From Myxococcus flavus (GTDB lineage: Bacteria > Myxococcota > Myxococcia > Myxococcales > Myxococcaceae): a DNA stretch of 64,000 nt. The DNA lies in assembly GCF_050038885.1 (NCBI RefSeq), contig NZ_CP143624.1, positions 434,001 to 498,000 of the forward strand, read 5' to 3'. How positions within the stretch are numbered: position 1 is the stretch's first letter; each line of letters begins with the position of its first letter. Below, one piece after another: positions 8,313 to 16,642 of the stretch. The notes beneath the pieces were generated by a model that was not told the DNA's origin, did not search any database, and was given only the letters and a program-made list of their open reading frames with translations. A program made the position numbers and the translations under genes.

Positions 8313-9551
8313 ATGAACACTGCGTCGTCGCGCCCCCTCTCCGTGCTGCGTGCGAGCACCTTCGCGCTCGTGGTCCCCGCCCTCCTTTCGTTGTCGGCCT
8401 GCAAGTCGGACAGCCCGACGCCTGCGGACGCGGGCACCGATACGCCCGATGACACGGTGGCCACGACGCGGGCCGCGCTGCTGGAGTCGTCGGGGGCGTG
8501 CGTGCTGCAGACGGCGCGCGAGTTCCAGACCGTGGCCACGGCGCTGGAGAGCGCGGTCGCGGCCCACGCGGCCACGCCGGATGCCGCCACGCGGGACGCG
8601 GCGCGCGCGGCGTTCCACCAGGCCATGGACGCGTGGCAGGTGGCGGAGGTGATGCAGTTCGGGCCCGCCGCGCCCCGCAGCGTCCCGGGCGGCGCGGAGA
8701 TTCGCGACAACATCTACTCGTGGCCCCTGGTCAGCCGGTGCGCCGTCGAGGAGCAGATCGTCAACCGCAGCTATGAGGCGGCGGGCTTCGAGAACGCGCT
8801 GGTGAGCCGCCGAGGCCTGTTCGCGCTGGAGTACCTGCTCTTCTTCGAGGGCGCGGACACCGCGTGCCCCAGCACGTCCGTCATCGTGTCACAGGGCACG
8901 TGGGCGGCGCTCTCCGCGGACGAGCGGGCCGCGCGCAAGCGGGCCTACGCCGCCGTGGTGGCCGCGGACATCCACCGCCGCGCGGACGCGCTCGTGAGTG
9001 CGTGGGCGGCGGACCAGGGCAACTTCGCCCGGACGCTGACCACGGCTGGCTCCGGCAACGCCGTGTACCCGTCGACGCAAGCGGCGCTGAACTCCGTGAG
9101 CGACGCGATCTTCTACTTCGAGCGAGAGGTGAAGGACCTCAAGCTGGCGCGGCCGCTGGCCCTGCGGGACTGCGCCACGTCGACCTGTCCGGAGCACCTG
9201 GAGTCGCCGTTCGCGGCGCGCTCGAAGGCGAACCTCCGGGCCAACCTGGTGGGCTACCGCCGCCTGACGGAAGGCTGCGGCGAGAATTTCTCCGGCACGG
9301 GCTTCGACGACCTGCTCGAGGCCTCGGGCGCTGGCGCCCTGGCGACGAAGCTGCGCGAGCGCAACGCCGCGGCCGCGGTGGGCATCGAGTCCGTGCCCGG
9401 TGACGACCTGGCGCCGACGCTCGCCCAGGACAAGGCCGCGGTGCGCGCACTCTATGACGCCGTCAAGGGTGTGACGGACGTGCTCAAGACGGAGCTCGTC
9501 ACCGTGCTGGACCTGGAGCTGCCCCAGTCCGTCGAGGGGGACAATGACTGA
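8313..9551 (+). CDS. Imelysin-family (M75-like) lipoprotein
   Basis: A 412-residue periplasmic lipoprotein (signal peptide with lipobox LSAC at Cys30) of the imelysin/IrpA/EfeO-like family, linked in other bacteria to iron uptake. Seen: DAWQVAEVMQFGP (residues 106-118), the N-terminal half of the fold, and RGLFALEYLLFFEG (167-180). In the canonical GxHxxE motif the third position is His; here it is Phe170, although Glu173 remains. This is therefore the subfamily lacking the metal-ligand His, and peptidase activity is unlikely. ATG 8313 was chosen because it gives the signal peptide and follows Fur box 2. Its stop overlaps the start of the HTTM gene by 8 bases, indicating coupled translation. 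Confidence 0.88.
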   Translation: MNTASSRPLSVLRASTFALVVPALLSLSACKSDSPTPADAGTDTPDDTVATTRAALLESSGACVLQTAREFQTVATALESAVAAHAATPDAATRDAARAAFHQAMDAWQVAEVMQFGPAAPRSVPGGAEIRDNIYSWPLVSRCAVEEQIVNRSYEAAGFENALVSRRGLFALEYLLFFEGADTACPSTSVIVSQGTWAALSADERAARKRAYAAVVAADIHRRADALVSAWAADQGNFARTLTTAGSGNAVYPSTQAALNSVSDAIFYFEREVKDLKLARPLALRDCATSTCPEHLESPFAARSKANLRANLVGYRRLTEGCGENFSGTGFDDLLEASGAGALATKLRERNAAAAVGIESVPGDDLAPTLAQDKAAVRALYDAVKGVTDVLKTELVTVLDLELPQSVEGDND

Positions 9552-10995
9552 GGTGCCGCCCGCCGAGCGGCCCGCGTCCGGGCGCCTCTGGAAGGCCCTG
9601 CTGGCGCCGCGTGACATCGCGGCGCTGGTGGCGTTCCGCGTGGCGCTCGGGCTGCTCGTCTGCGTGTCGGCGGTCCGGTTCCTCGCCTATGGGTGGGTGG
9701 ACGTGCTGTTCACCGGCCCCCGCTTCCACTTCACCTACTGGGGCTTCGACTGGGTTCCCGCGCTCCCGGCGCCGTGGATGCACGCAGTGTTCGCGCTGCT
9801 CGCGGTGCTCGGGCTCTGCATGGCGGTGGGCCTCTTCTACCGCGTGACGGTGGCCCTGCTGTTCGTCGCCTTCACCTACGTCCAGTTGGTGGACGTCAGC
9901 AACTACCTCAACCACTACTACCTGGTGAGCCTGCTGCTGGGGCTGATGTGCTTCGTGCCCGCGCACCGGGCCTTCTCGGTGGACGCGTGGCGCGAGCCCG
10001 CGCTGCGCACGGCCTGGCTGCCCGCATGGTGCACCCTGCTGCTGCGCTTCCAGGTCGGCGTGGTGTACGTCTTCGCCGGGCTGGCGAAGCTGACCGGTGA
10101 CTGGCTGCTGCACGCCCAGCCGCTCAGCATCTGGCTGTCGGCGAGGACGAGCCTGCCCGTCCTCGGCCCCGTGCTCGACGAGCCGTGGGTCGCCTATGTC
10201 GCGGCCTGGTCGGGCTTCCTCTTCGACACCACCATCGTCGCCTTCCTCCTGACGCGGAAGTTGCGGCCCTTCGCCTACGTGGCGGTGCTCGGGTTCCACG
10301 CGGCGACCTCCGCGCTGTTTCCCATTGGCATGTTCCCCGTCATCATGGTCACCGGCGCGCTCGTGTTCTTCGAGCCCTCGTGGCCACGGCGGTTGTTCAA
10401 CGGGTTGCGCGCGCGTCTCGCCAGGCACGCCGCTCCGCCGGCTTCCGTGGACGCATCCGCGACGCCGGCGGGGATGGCCCCGGGATGGAAGGGCCGGATT
10501 GCCCTGGGCCTGGCCCTGGCCTACGCCGTCGTGCAGGTCGTCGTGCCGCTGCGCACGCACCTCTATGGTGGCAATGTCCTGTGGCATGAGCAGGGCATGC
10601 GCTTCTCCTGGCGGGTGATGGCGCGCGAGAAGAACGGCAGTGTGACGTTCATCGTCCGCGACCCGGCGTCGGACCGCGAGTGGCACGTCTCGCCGAGCCA
10701 GTACCTCACGCGCCTCCAGGAGCGGGAGATGTCGGTGCAGCCCGACCTCATCCTCCAGCTCGCGCGGCGCATCGCCCGGGATTTCGAGGCGCAGGGCAAG
10801 GGCCGCGTGCAGGTCCACGCCGAAGCCTATGTGTCCCTCAACGGCCGCCCGGCGGAGCTGCTCCTGAACCCCCGCGTGGACCTCGCCCGCGAGGTGGACG
10901 GCCTGGCGCCCAAGCGGTGGATTCGCCCGGCGCCAGACTCACCGCCCATCCGCCTGCGCGCTCCGCTGCGCGCCGCGACCGCCGAGCGGCCCTAG
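9544..10995 (+). CDS. HTTM-domain (vitamin K carboxylase-like) membrane protein
   Basis: 483 residues. The N-terminal two thirds hold about eight hydrophobic segments (for example VAFRVALGLLVCVSAVRFL, HAVFALLAVLGLCMAVGLF, YVQLVDVSNYLNHYYLVSLLL, FQVGVVYVFAGLAKL). This matches the HTTM fold shared with vitamin K-dependent gamma-carboxylases. A soluble C-terminal part of about 140 residues follows (MRFSWRVMAREKNGSVTFIV). The gene overlaps the imelysin gene by 8 bases and shares its Fur-controlled promoter. HTTM proteins are often found beside imelysins, but their reaction is not known. Whether this copy modifies a neighbour such as the imelysin lipoprotein is open. Confidence 0.85.
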   Translation: MTEVPPAERPASGRLWKALLAPRDIAALVAFRVALGLLVCVSAVRFLAYGWVDVLFTGPRFHFTYWGFDWVPALPAPWMHAVFALLAVLGLCMAVGLFYRVTVALLFVAFTYVQLVDVSNYLNHYYLVSLLLGLMCFVPAHRAFSVDAWREPALRTAWLPAWCTLLLRFQVGVVYVFAGLAKLTGDWLLHAQPLSIWLSARTSLPVLGPVLDEPWVAYVAAWSGFLFDTTIVAFLLTRKLRPFAYVAVLGFHAATSALFPIGMFPVIMVTGALVFFEPSWPRRLFNGLRARLARHAAPPASVDASATPAGMAPGWKGRIALGLALAYAVVQVVVPLRTHLYGGNVLWHEQGMRFSWRVMAREKNGSVTFIVRDPASDREWHVSPSQYLTRLQEREMSVQPDLILQLARRIARDFEAQGKGRVQVHAEAYVSLNGRPAELLLNPRVDLAREVDGLAPKRWIRPAPDSPPIRLRAPLRAATAERP

Positions 10996-11133
10996 GCCCG
11001 AACGCCAGTCGCTGCGGCTGCGCTGCGCCGAGCACACCACGTCCCTCCAGGCACGCCCGGATTCATTGCCGCGTCCGCACGCCTGTTTACGTTTCCGAAG
11101 GGCCCCATCTGGGGCCGGGAGACGAGGGCGACC

Positions 11134-12117
11134 ATGGCGAGAATCGACACCTACGACTCACCCCGGACCGGCCCCAGCCGCCCCACCCTGCATGGCGGCG
11201 GCGGAGGGCATCGGCTGGGCAACGCCCTGAAGACCACGGTGCTGCTGGCGGGCCTGACGGCGCTGGTGCTCGTCATCGGTGACCGGCTGGGCGGCCCGCA
11301 GGGGCTGCTGTTCGCGGGCCTCTTCGCCGTGGTGATGAACTTCGGCTCCTACTGGTTCAGCGACCGCATCGCGCTGGCCATCCACCGCGCGCAGCCCCTG
11401 CCCTACGAGCAGGCGCCCTGGCTCCATCAAATGGTGGAGCGGCTGGCGGCCCGAGCGGGAATGCCGAAGCCCAAGGTCTACCTCCTGCCCACGGCGGCCC
11501 CCAACGCGTTCGCCACCGGTCGCAACCCCAGCCACGCGGCCATCGCCGTGACGGCGGGCCTCATGGAGCTCCTCGACCGGCGCGAGCTGGAGGGCGTCCT
11601 GGCCCACGAGCTGGGCCACGTGCGCAACCGGGACACGCTGATTGGAACGGTGGCGGCCACCCTCGCCGGCATCATCAGCTATGCCGCGCAGATGCTGTTC
11701 TGGTTCGGGGGCTCCATGCTCAGCCGGGGCGACAACGACGAGCGCGGAGGCCTGGGCAGCGCCTTCGCCAACCTGGGCCTGCTGCTGGTGGCCCCCATCG
11801 CCGCCACGCTGCTTCAGCTCGCCGTCAGCCGCTCCCGGGAGTACGGCGCGGACCAGACGGGCGCCGAGCTCGCGGGCGACCCGGATGCGCTCGCGGACGC
11901 CCTGCTGAAGCTGGAGCGCGGCGCCGAGGCCATCCCCTACGACAGGGCCCCCGCCACCTCCCACCTCTTCATCGTCAACCCGCTCCACCATGGCGGAGTG
12001 ATGGCGCTGTTCTCCACCCACCCGCCCATCCCCGAGCGGGTGCGCCGGCTCCGGGAGATGGGCGCGCGCCTGGGCGCCCGGACCGGCGGACGCGGCGGCT
12101 GGGAGTACGCCTACTGA
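11134..12117 (+). CDS. htpX: HtpX-like M48 membrane metalloprotease
   Basis: A 327-residue integral membrane zinc protease for quality control of membrane proteins. Two hydrophobic segments (residues 32-50 and 57-75) precede the catalytic domain. The zinc motif HELGH is at residues 158-162, and the third ligand Glu lies in SRSREYGAD. Two further hydrophobic segments separate them. The tail has the usual IVNPLHHGGVMALFSTHPP block, with a Gly-rich end. The start ATG 11134 follows a purine-rich GGGAGACGAGGGC stretch. The last codons are part of a 56-bp tandem duplication that continues past the stop. Confidence 0.9.
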   Translation: MARIDTYDSPRTGPSRPTLHGGGGGHRLGNALKTTVLLAGLTALVLVIGDRLGGPQGLLFAGLFAVVMNFGSYWFSDRIALAIHRAQPLPYEQAPWLHQMVERLAARAGMPKPKVYLLPTAAPNAFATGRNPSHAAIAVTAGLMELLDRRELEGVLAHELGHVRNRDTLIGTVAATLAGIISYAAQMLFWFGGSMLSRGDNDERGGLGSAFANLGLLLVAPIAATLLQLAVSRSREYGADQTGAELAGDPDALADALLKLERGAEAIPYDRAPATSHLFIVNPLHHGGVMALFSTHPPIPERVRRLREMGARLGARTGGRGGWEYAY

Positions 12118-12206
12118 GGCGCGCATGCCGGGACTCCCGGAGCGGTAGACGTGGCTGGGAGTGCGCCTCCTGAGGGGCGCATGCCCGGACGCCCGGAGCG
12201 ACCCAT
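12099..12206 (+). repeat. Two-copy imperfect 56-bp tandem repeat across the htpX stop
   Basis: The block starting ctgggagtacgcctactgag at 12099 recurs, slightly changed, at 12155 (ctgggagtgcgcctcctgag). Both copies run on through gcgcatgccsggac and cccggagcg. The first copy contains the end of the protease gene; the second is non-coding. The rest of 12118-12395 shows no gene. Confidence 0.75.
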
Positions 12207-12395
12207 CCGGCGGCCGGCTGTCCCCCTGCCGGGAAGGCGGACGGCACCCCGCCGGCACGCCCCAAGGCTTCCGACCGAGCCCAAGCATGCAGCCCTCAGA
12301 GTGAAGGCGAGCACGCCCAGCAGTGGACCCTTGACGCGCCAGGGGCTGACGGTAGGCTGCCCCGCTTTTTGCATTTCCCCGTGGAGGTCGTTCCC

Positions 12396-13427
12396 GTGCT
12401 GGTCCTGGTCCTCGCCCTTGCTGTCGGGCTCGCCATCTCGCTGTATTTCAATCTCTTCGCCGGCCCCAAGCACGCCGCGCTCCCGTCGCCGACGGCGTCT
12501 TCGTCCGCGCCCCGCGCCGAGCTGGTGACGGACACCCAGGCGCGCGCCAAGGCCGAGGCGGAGCTCCAGCGCAAGCAGAAGGAGCTGGACGAGCAGCGCG
12601 CGCAGCTCCAGGACGTGAAGGAGCAACTGAAGCAGGCCAAGCGCAAGCTCTACGAGCAGAAGGAGTCCGACAAGAGCGCCCAGGACCTGGCCAAGGCGCG
12701 CGCCGAGGTGGAGCGCAACGCCTCCGTGCAGCTCGAGCGGACCCGTGAGGAGCTGTCCCACGCGCTGGTGGAGAACCAGCGGCTGAAGTCGGAGCTGGAG
12801 GCCAAGGGCCGCCGCCCGCAGCCCGCGCCTGTCGCCCCTGCCGCGCCCGCAGCGCAGGTGGCCGCCCCCGCGAAGGAGGGTGAGTCCGTCATCGCCGCGG
12901 TGGTCCCGGTGGTGCCCACCGCGACGGAGACGGCGCCCCAGGAGCGGGGCCAGCGCCGCTTCCGCGAGCTGAACGACGCCGACCGCGAGAAGATGGAGCG
13001 CCTGGAGCACGCCGCGAACAAGGAGCGCAACCGCGCGGTGGAGCTGGAGAAGGAGCTGCGCCGGGTGAAGGGCCGCAACGAGACGCAGCAGCGCGTCTAC
13101 GCCGCCACCAAGCACGACCTGGACCTGAGCCGCGACAAGTACAAGGCCCTGGAGAAGCGCCTCAACCGCACCCTCCTGGAGCGCGACCTGCTCCGCCGCG
13201 CCATCAAGGACCTGGAGAAGAAGACGGGCATGCTCGCCGACCGCACCGAGCTGACGCCGGAGGAGGTGGCCGCCAGCGACCAGCGCACCGAGGAGACCTC
13301 GCGCGTGCGCGCCGAGGCCGAGGCCCAGGCGGCGGCCGCGTCGCAGCCGGAGGCTCCGCCGGACACCGAGCAGGCGCCCGAGAGCGCGGCTCCGGCCGAC
13401 GCCGAGGCGAAGCCCGCGCAGGCCTGA
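12396..13427 (+). CDS. Membrane-anchored coiled-coil protein, unknown function
   Basis: 343 residues. GTG 12396 is chosen because GGAGG lies 8 bases before it and it begins the transmembrane anchor MLVLVLALAVGLAISLYFNL directly. Residues about 45-150 are a charged coiled coil (AKAEAELQRKQKELDEQRAQL onward). An Ala/Pro-rich hinge follows at about 155-190, then a second charged helical segment (about 200-290) and an acidic Ala-rich tail. No enzymatic motif is seen. The layout suggests a scaffold or spacer anchored in the inner membrane by its N-terminus. The gene stands alone, tail-to-tail with the MarR gene. Confidence 0.75.
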   Translation: MLVLVLALAVGLAISLYFNLFAGPKHAALPSPTASSSAPRAELVTDTQARAKAEAELQRKQKELDEQRAQLQDVKEQLKQAKRKLYEQKESDKSAQDLAKARAEVERNASVQLERTREELSHALVENQRLKSELEAKGRRPQPAPVAPAAPAAQVAAPAKEGESVIAAVVPVVPTATETAPQERGQRRFRELNDADREKMERLEHAANKERNRAVELEKELRRVKGRNETQQRVYAATKHDLDLSRDKYKALEKRLNRTLLERDLLRRAIKDLEKKTGMLADRTELTPEEVAASDQRTEETSRVRAEAEAQAAAASQPEAPPDTEQAPESAAPADAEAKPAQA

Positions 13428-13509
13428 CACCCCGCCCGCCCACGCGCAGGACGAAGGGCTCGGCTTCCTGGATGGCCTCCAGGGCCGGGCCCTTCTCCAT
13501 TTCAGCGGC

Positions 13510-13965
13510 TCAGGATTCGGGACCGCCGCCGCAACCTTCCGGCGGCAGCGGGCCGCGGGCCTGGATGAGGCCCGCCTGCAGCTTCTCCATGAGGCGCTTG
13601 AGCTCCACCAGCTCCGGGGCCGTGAGGTGGCGGAGAATCTCCTCGTCCGTCCACACGAGGGCGTCGCGCAGCAGCCCCAGCTCGGCCCACCCCGCCGGGG
13701 ACAGCTCCAGGCGCACACACCGGCGGTCATCACCGGTGTTGCGGCTCACCAGCCCGTCCTCTTCCAGCCGCGCCACCAGCCGGCTCACCGCGGGTGCGTC
13801 CACCAACAGCCGCTCCGCGATAGCGGACTGGCTGCGCACACCGTCGGCAATCGCCTTCAGGGCCAGCAACTGCATGAAGGGCCTGTGTGTCTGCTCGCCC
13901 AGTCGCTCGGTCAGGAGGCGACGGAGCGCGCGACGCAGGGAGGCCATCTGCTCCGCCACAGTCAT
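13510..13965 (-). CDS. MarR-family transcriptional regulator
   Basis: 151 residues with the winged-helix core typical of MarR: QSAIAERLLVDAPAVSRLVARLEEDGLVSRN as recognition region and the wing DDRRCVRLELSPAG. The start ATG 13965 has AGGTGAG immediately before it; ATG 13947 is a shorter option. It is divergent from a complete RND efflux operon, with a short AT-rich palindrome between them. The likely role is a ligand-responsive repressor of the pump and of itself. The last residues (PPEGCGGGPES) are Gly-rich. Confidence 0.88.
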   Translation of the reverse strand: MTVAEQMASLRRALRRLLTERLGEQTHRPFMQLLALKAIADGVRSQSAIAERLLVDAPAVSRLVARLEEDGLVSRNTGDDRRCVRLELSPAGWAELGLLRDALVWTDEEILRHLTAPELVELKRLMEKLQAGLIQARGPLPPEGCGGGPES

Positions 13966-13989
13966 CTCACCTAAAGATGGTTGCAGACT

Positions 13990-14000
13990 ACAACTGTTGT
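13990..14000. promoter_or_regulatory. Candidate MarR operator
   Basis: Perfect palindrome ACAACTGTTGT in the AT-rich gap between marR (start 13965) and the efflux operon (start 14085). MarR sites are typically short palindromes placed like this, over both divergent promoters. Confidence 0.55.
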
Positions 14001-14084
14001 CAATTACATCGACGCGGCGCGTTTCGTCGCAACGGGGGGAAGTTTTCAGCCCACACGTAGTTCTCCCCTTTCTTCCTCCTGCGT

Positions 14085-15473
14085 ATGGCATCCCCTTCCG
14101 TCATCCTCATGGCGCTCGTCGCGGCGTCGACGCTGGCCGAGCCGTCATCGTCCATCCCTGCGCCCGTCCCCTTCCAGCCGAAGGTGGAGGACGCGATGCT
14201 CACCCCTGTCCCCCCCGCCCAGCGGCAGGTGACGACCTGGCAGGAGGCGCTCGCGCTCCTCCGGGAGCGCTCCACCGACCTGCGGTCGGCCGAAGCCGGC
14301 GTCGAGCGCGCCGCGGGCCGCTCCCGGCAGGCCCTGGCCGCGCTCCTCCCCAATGCGCGGATGTCGGCCAGCATGGGCGTGGACCTGCTCAACCCGGACC
14401 TTCCCGTCGGTGCCGGTGGCACGCCCCTGGTCGGTATCGGCGGGGGCGACGGTGCCTCTCCCACCACGCCGCTGCTGACCGCGAACGCGAACCTGACGCA
14501 GTCCATCGTGGACGTCAGCGCCTGGCGCGGGAGGGCCTCCGCCGTGGCGGCGGAAGAAGGCGCGGTGGCGACCCTGGCCGAGACGCGGCGGCTGCTCACC
14601 CGCAGCCTGGCCCAGGTGCTGGTCTCCACGGTGGCGGCGGAGCGGGCCGCGGAAATCAACCGCGTGGGCCTGCGCCAGGCGCTGGAGCGCTTCGCGCTCG
14701 CGCAGCGCACCTTTGAGCTGGGCGCGGGCAACCAGCTCGACGTGGTGCGCGTGGAGCAGGACGTGGCGGTGGCGCGCAGCGCGCTCGTCGCGGGTGACGA
14801 GCAGCTGCGCCGCGCCCGCGAGGCGCTCGGGCTGGCGGTGGGCTTCGACAGCGCCATCGGCGTCAGCCGGGACTTCAACCTCCAGGGGCTCGTCGAGGAG
14901 ACGAAGCAGGCCTGCACCCCGCTGAAGGACGTGAACGAGCGGCCGGACCTGGTGGCCTCGCGCGCCCAGGTGGAGTCGGCGCGCGACAGCCGCCAGCAGG
15001 CCACGGCCGGGTACCTGCCGACGCTGGGCCTGTCCAGCACCGCCGTGGGCCTCACCACCAACCCGGGCGTGGGGCGCGTGGCCATCTGGAGCGTCTCCGC
15101 GGTGCTCTCCGTTCCCTTGTGGGAGGGCGGCCTGCGGGGTGGCCTCATCCGCGAGCGCGAGGGGCTGGAGCGCCAGGCGGAGCAGACGCTGGAGAACACC
15201 CGGCGCAACGTGTCCATCCAGGTGGCCCAGGCGCGGCGCGCCGTGGAGGTGGCCGAGAACCTGGTGGCGACGGCGGTGGCGTCCCGCGACCTCGCGGAGC
15301 GGACCGACCGCCTCACCCGCCGTTCTTTTGAAGTGGGCCGCGGCAGCAGCCTGGAGCTGGTGCAAAGCGGAGCGGCCCTGCGCCAGGCGGAGCTGAACCT
15401 GGTGCTGCGTGAATTCGAGCTCGTCCAGGCCCGACTGGACGCATTCTTGACGGAGGCGCGGTGCGACTGGTGA
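14085..15473 (+). CDS. Outer-membrane efflux channel, TolC family
   Basis: A 462-residue exit duct of a tripartite pump. A signal peptide (MASPSVILMALVAASTLA) is followed by two outer-membrane efflux protein repeats. These show the usual long helices with LxxAxxSxxxARxAL-like patterns (LTQSIVDVSAWRGRASAV, FELGAGNQLDVVRVEQDVA, FEVGRGSSLELVQSGAALRQAE). No lipobox is present. The gene overlaps the adaptor gene by 13 bases. A second in-frame ATG at 14109 would shorten the signal peptide. Substrate cannot be read from the sequence. Confidence 0.9.
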   Translation: MASPSVILMALVAASTLAEPSSSIPAPVPFQPKVEDAMLTPVPPAQRQVTTWQEALALLRERSTDLRSAEAGVERAAGRSRQALAALLPNARMSASMGVDLLNPDLPVGAGGTPLVGIGGGDGASPTTPLLTANANLTQSIVDVSAWRGRASAVAAEEGAVATLAETRRLLTRSLAQVLVSTVAAERAAEINRVGLRQALERFALAQRTFELGAGNQLDVVRVEQDVAVARSALVAGDEQLRRAREALGLAVGFDSAIGVSRDFNLQGLVEETKQACTPLKDVNERPDLVASRAQVESARDSRQQATAGYLPTLGLSSTAVGLTTNPGVGRVAIWSVSAVLSVPLWEGGLRGGLIREREGLERQAEQTLENTRRNVSIQVAQARRAVEVAENLVATAVASRDLAERTDRLTRRSFEVGRGSSLELVQSGAALRQAELNLVLREFELVQARLDAFLTEARCDW

Positions 15474-16621
15474 ACCGGATGAAGGCAATGTGGGGTGTCA
15501 CCCTGCTGGCGGCGGTGGCGGGTTGTTCGGGGCAGAAGGCGGCCCCGGCGGCTCCTCCTCCCCGGGAGGTGGAGGTGGTGACGCTCACGCCCCGAGAGGT
15601 GCGGGACACGGGGGAGTACCTGGGCTCGCTGCTGTCGCGGCAGAGCGTCACCGTGCTGCCCCAGGTGGCCGGCTACGTGCGCAAGATTCACGTGCGCCCC
15701 GGCGACAAGGTGGAAGCCGGCGCGCCGCTCATCGAGGTGGACTCACGCGAAGGCACCGCCGCGCTCGACAGCGCCCAGGCGCAGCTGAGCTCCACCCAGG
15801 TGAACCTGGAGCTGGCGCGCAGGACGCTGGAGCGCACCGAGGCCCTCTACAAGGAGGGGCTCGCCAGCGCCCAGGAGCTGGAGCAGGGCCGCGCGCAGGT
15901 CGAGGCCGCCGAGGCCGCGGCGCGCTCTTCCGCCGCGCAGGTGACGCAGCGCCAGGTCCAGCTGCAGTACCACCTGGTCCGCGCCCCGTTCGCGGGCACC
16001 GTGGGTGAAGTGCTGGTGCGGCTGGGCGACTACGTGGGCCTGGCGACGCCGCTGACCAGCGTGGCGCAGGCGGACGTGCTCGAGGTGAGCGTGTCGGTGC
16101 CGTCGCCGCGTGCCCGGTCGATGAAGCCCGACACCGCGCTCGAAATCCTCGACAGCGAGGGCAAGGTGCTGCTCACCAGCAACGTCTTCTACATCGCGCC
16201 CCAGGCGGACCCACGCACCCAGCTGGTGGAGGTGAAGGCGGCCTTCCGCAACACCGTGGGCCTGCGTCCCAGCGAGCTGGTGCGCGCGCGGCTCGTCTAC
16301 TCGGCCCGGGATGCGCTGCAGATTCCCGCGCTCGCCGTCGTGCGGCAGAGCGGGCAGGCCTTCGCGCTGGTGGTCCACGAGAAGGACGGAGCGACGGTGG
16401 TGGAGCGCCGCCCCATCACCCTCGGCGCGTTGGGAGAGATGGCCTACGTGGTGGAGAAGGGGCTTCAGCCCGGCGACCAGATCGCCGTGTCCTCGCTCCA
16501 GGCACTGCGTGATGGCATGGCGGTGAAACCCAAGCAGGCCAACGTCCCCTCCGCGCCGACTGGCAGCAGCCCCCCGCGGGCTTCTGGCAACGGCGGCGGC
16601 GCGGTCGGTGGGAGCCGCTAA
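15461..16621 (+). CDS. RND efflux periplasmic adaptor (membrane-fusion lipoprotein)
   Basis: 386 residues with lipobox VAGC. A half-lipoyl segment (PQVAGYVRKIHVRPGDKVEAGAPL) comes first, then a coiled-coil hairpin (about residues 95-165) and the second lipoyl half (YHLVRAPFAGTVGEVLVRLG). The beta-barrel and membrane-proximal domains follow (IPALAVVRQSGQAFALVV). The start GTG 15461 follows GGAGG by 4 bases and overlaps the channel gene. ATG 15479 is an alternative that still gives a lipoprotein. It links the channel to the RND pump encoded next. Confidence 0.92.
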   Translation: MRLVNRMKAMWGVTLLAAVAGCSGQKAAPAAPPPREVEVVTLTPREVRDTGEYLGSLLSRQSVTVLPQVAGYVRKIHVRPGDKVEAGAPLIEVDSREGTAALDSAQAQLSSTQVNLELARRTLERTEALYKEGLASAQELEQGRAQVEAAEAAARSSAAQVTQRQVQLQYHLVRAPFAGTVGEVLVRLGDYVGLATPLTSVAQADVLEVSVSVPSPRARSMKPDTALEILDSEGKVLLTSNVFYIAPQADPRTQLVEVKAAFRNTVGLRPSELVRARLVYSARDALQIPALAVVRQSGQAFALVVHEKDGATVVERRPITLGALGEMAYVVEKGLQPGDQIAVSSLQALRDGMAVKPKQANVPSAPTGSSPPRASGNGGGAVGGSR

Positions 16622-16642
16622 CGAAGGGCCGGATAACGCACC

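Noticed and set aside
13204..13500. Leftward frame starting MEKGPALEAIQEAEPFVLRV between the coiled-coil gene and marR
   Set aside because: The first 20 codons have good bias and might be a gene remnant, but the frame soon runs antisense into the coiled-coil gene and turns Arg/Pro-rich. Not enough to call a gene.
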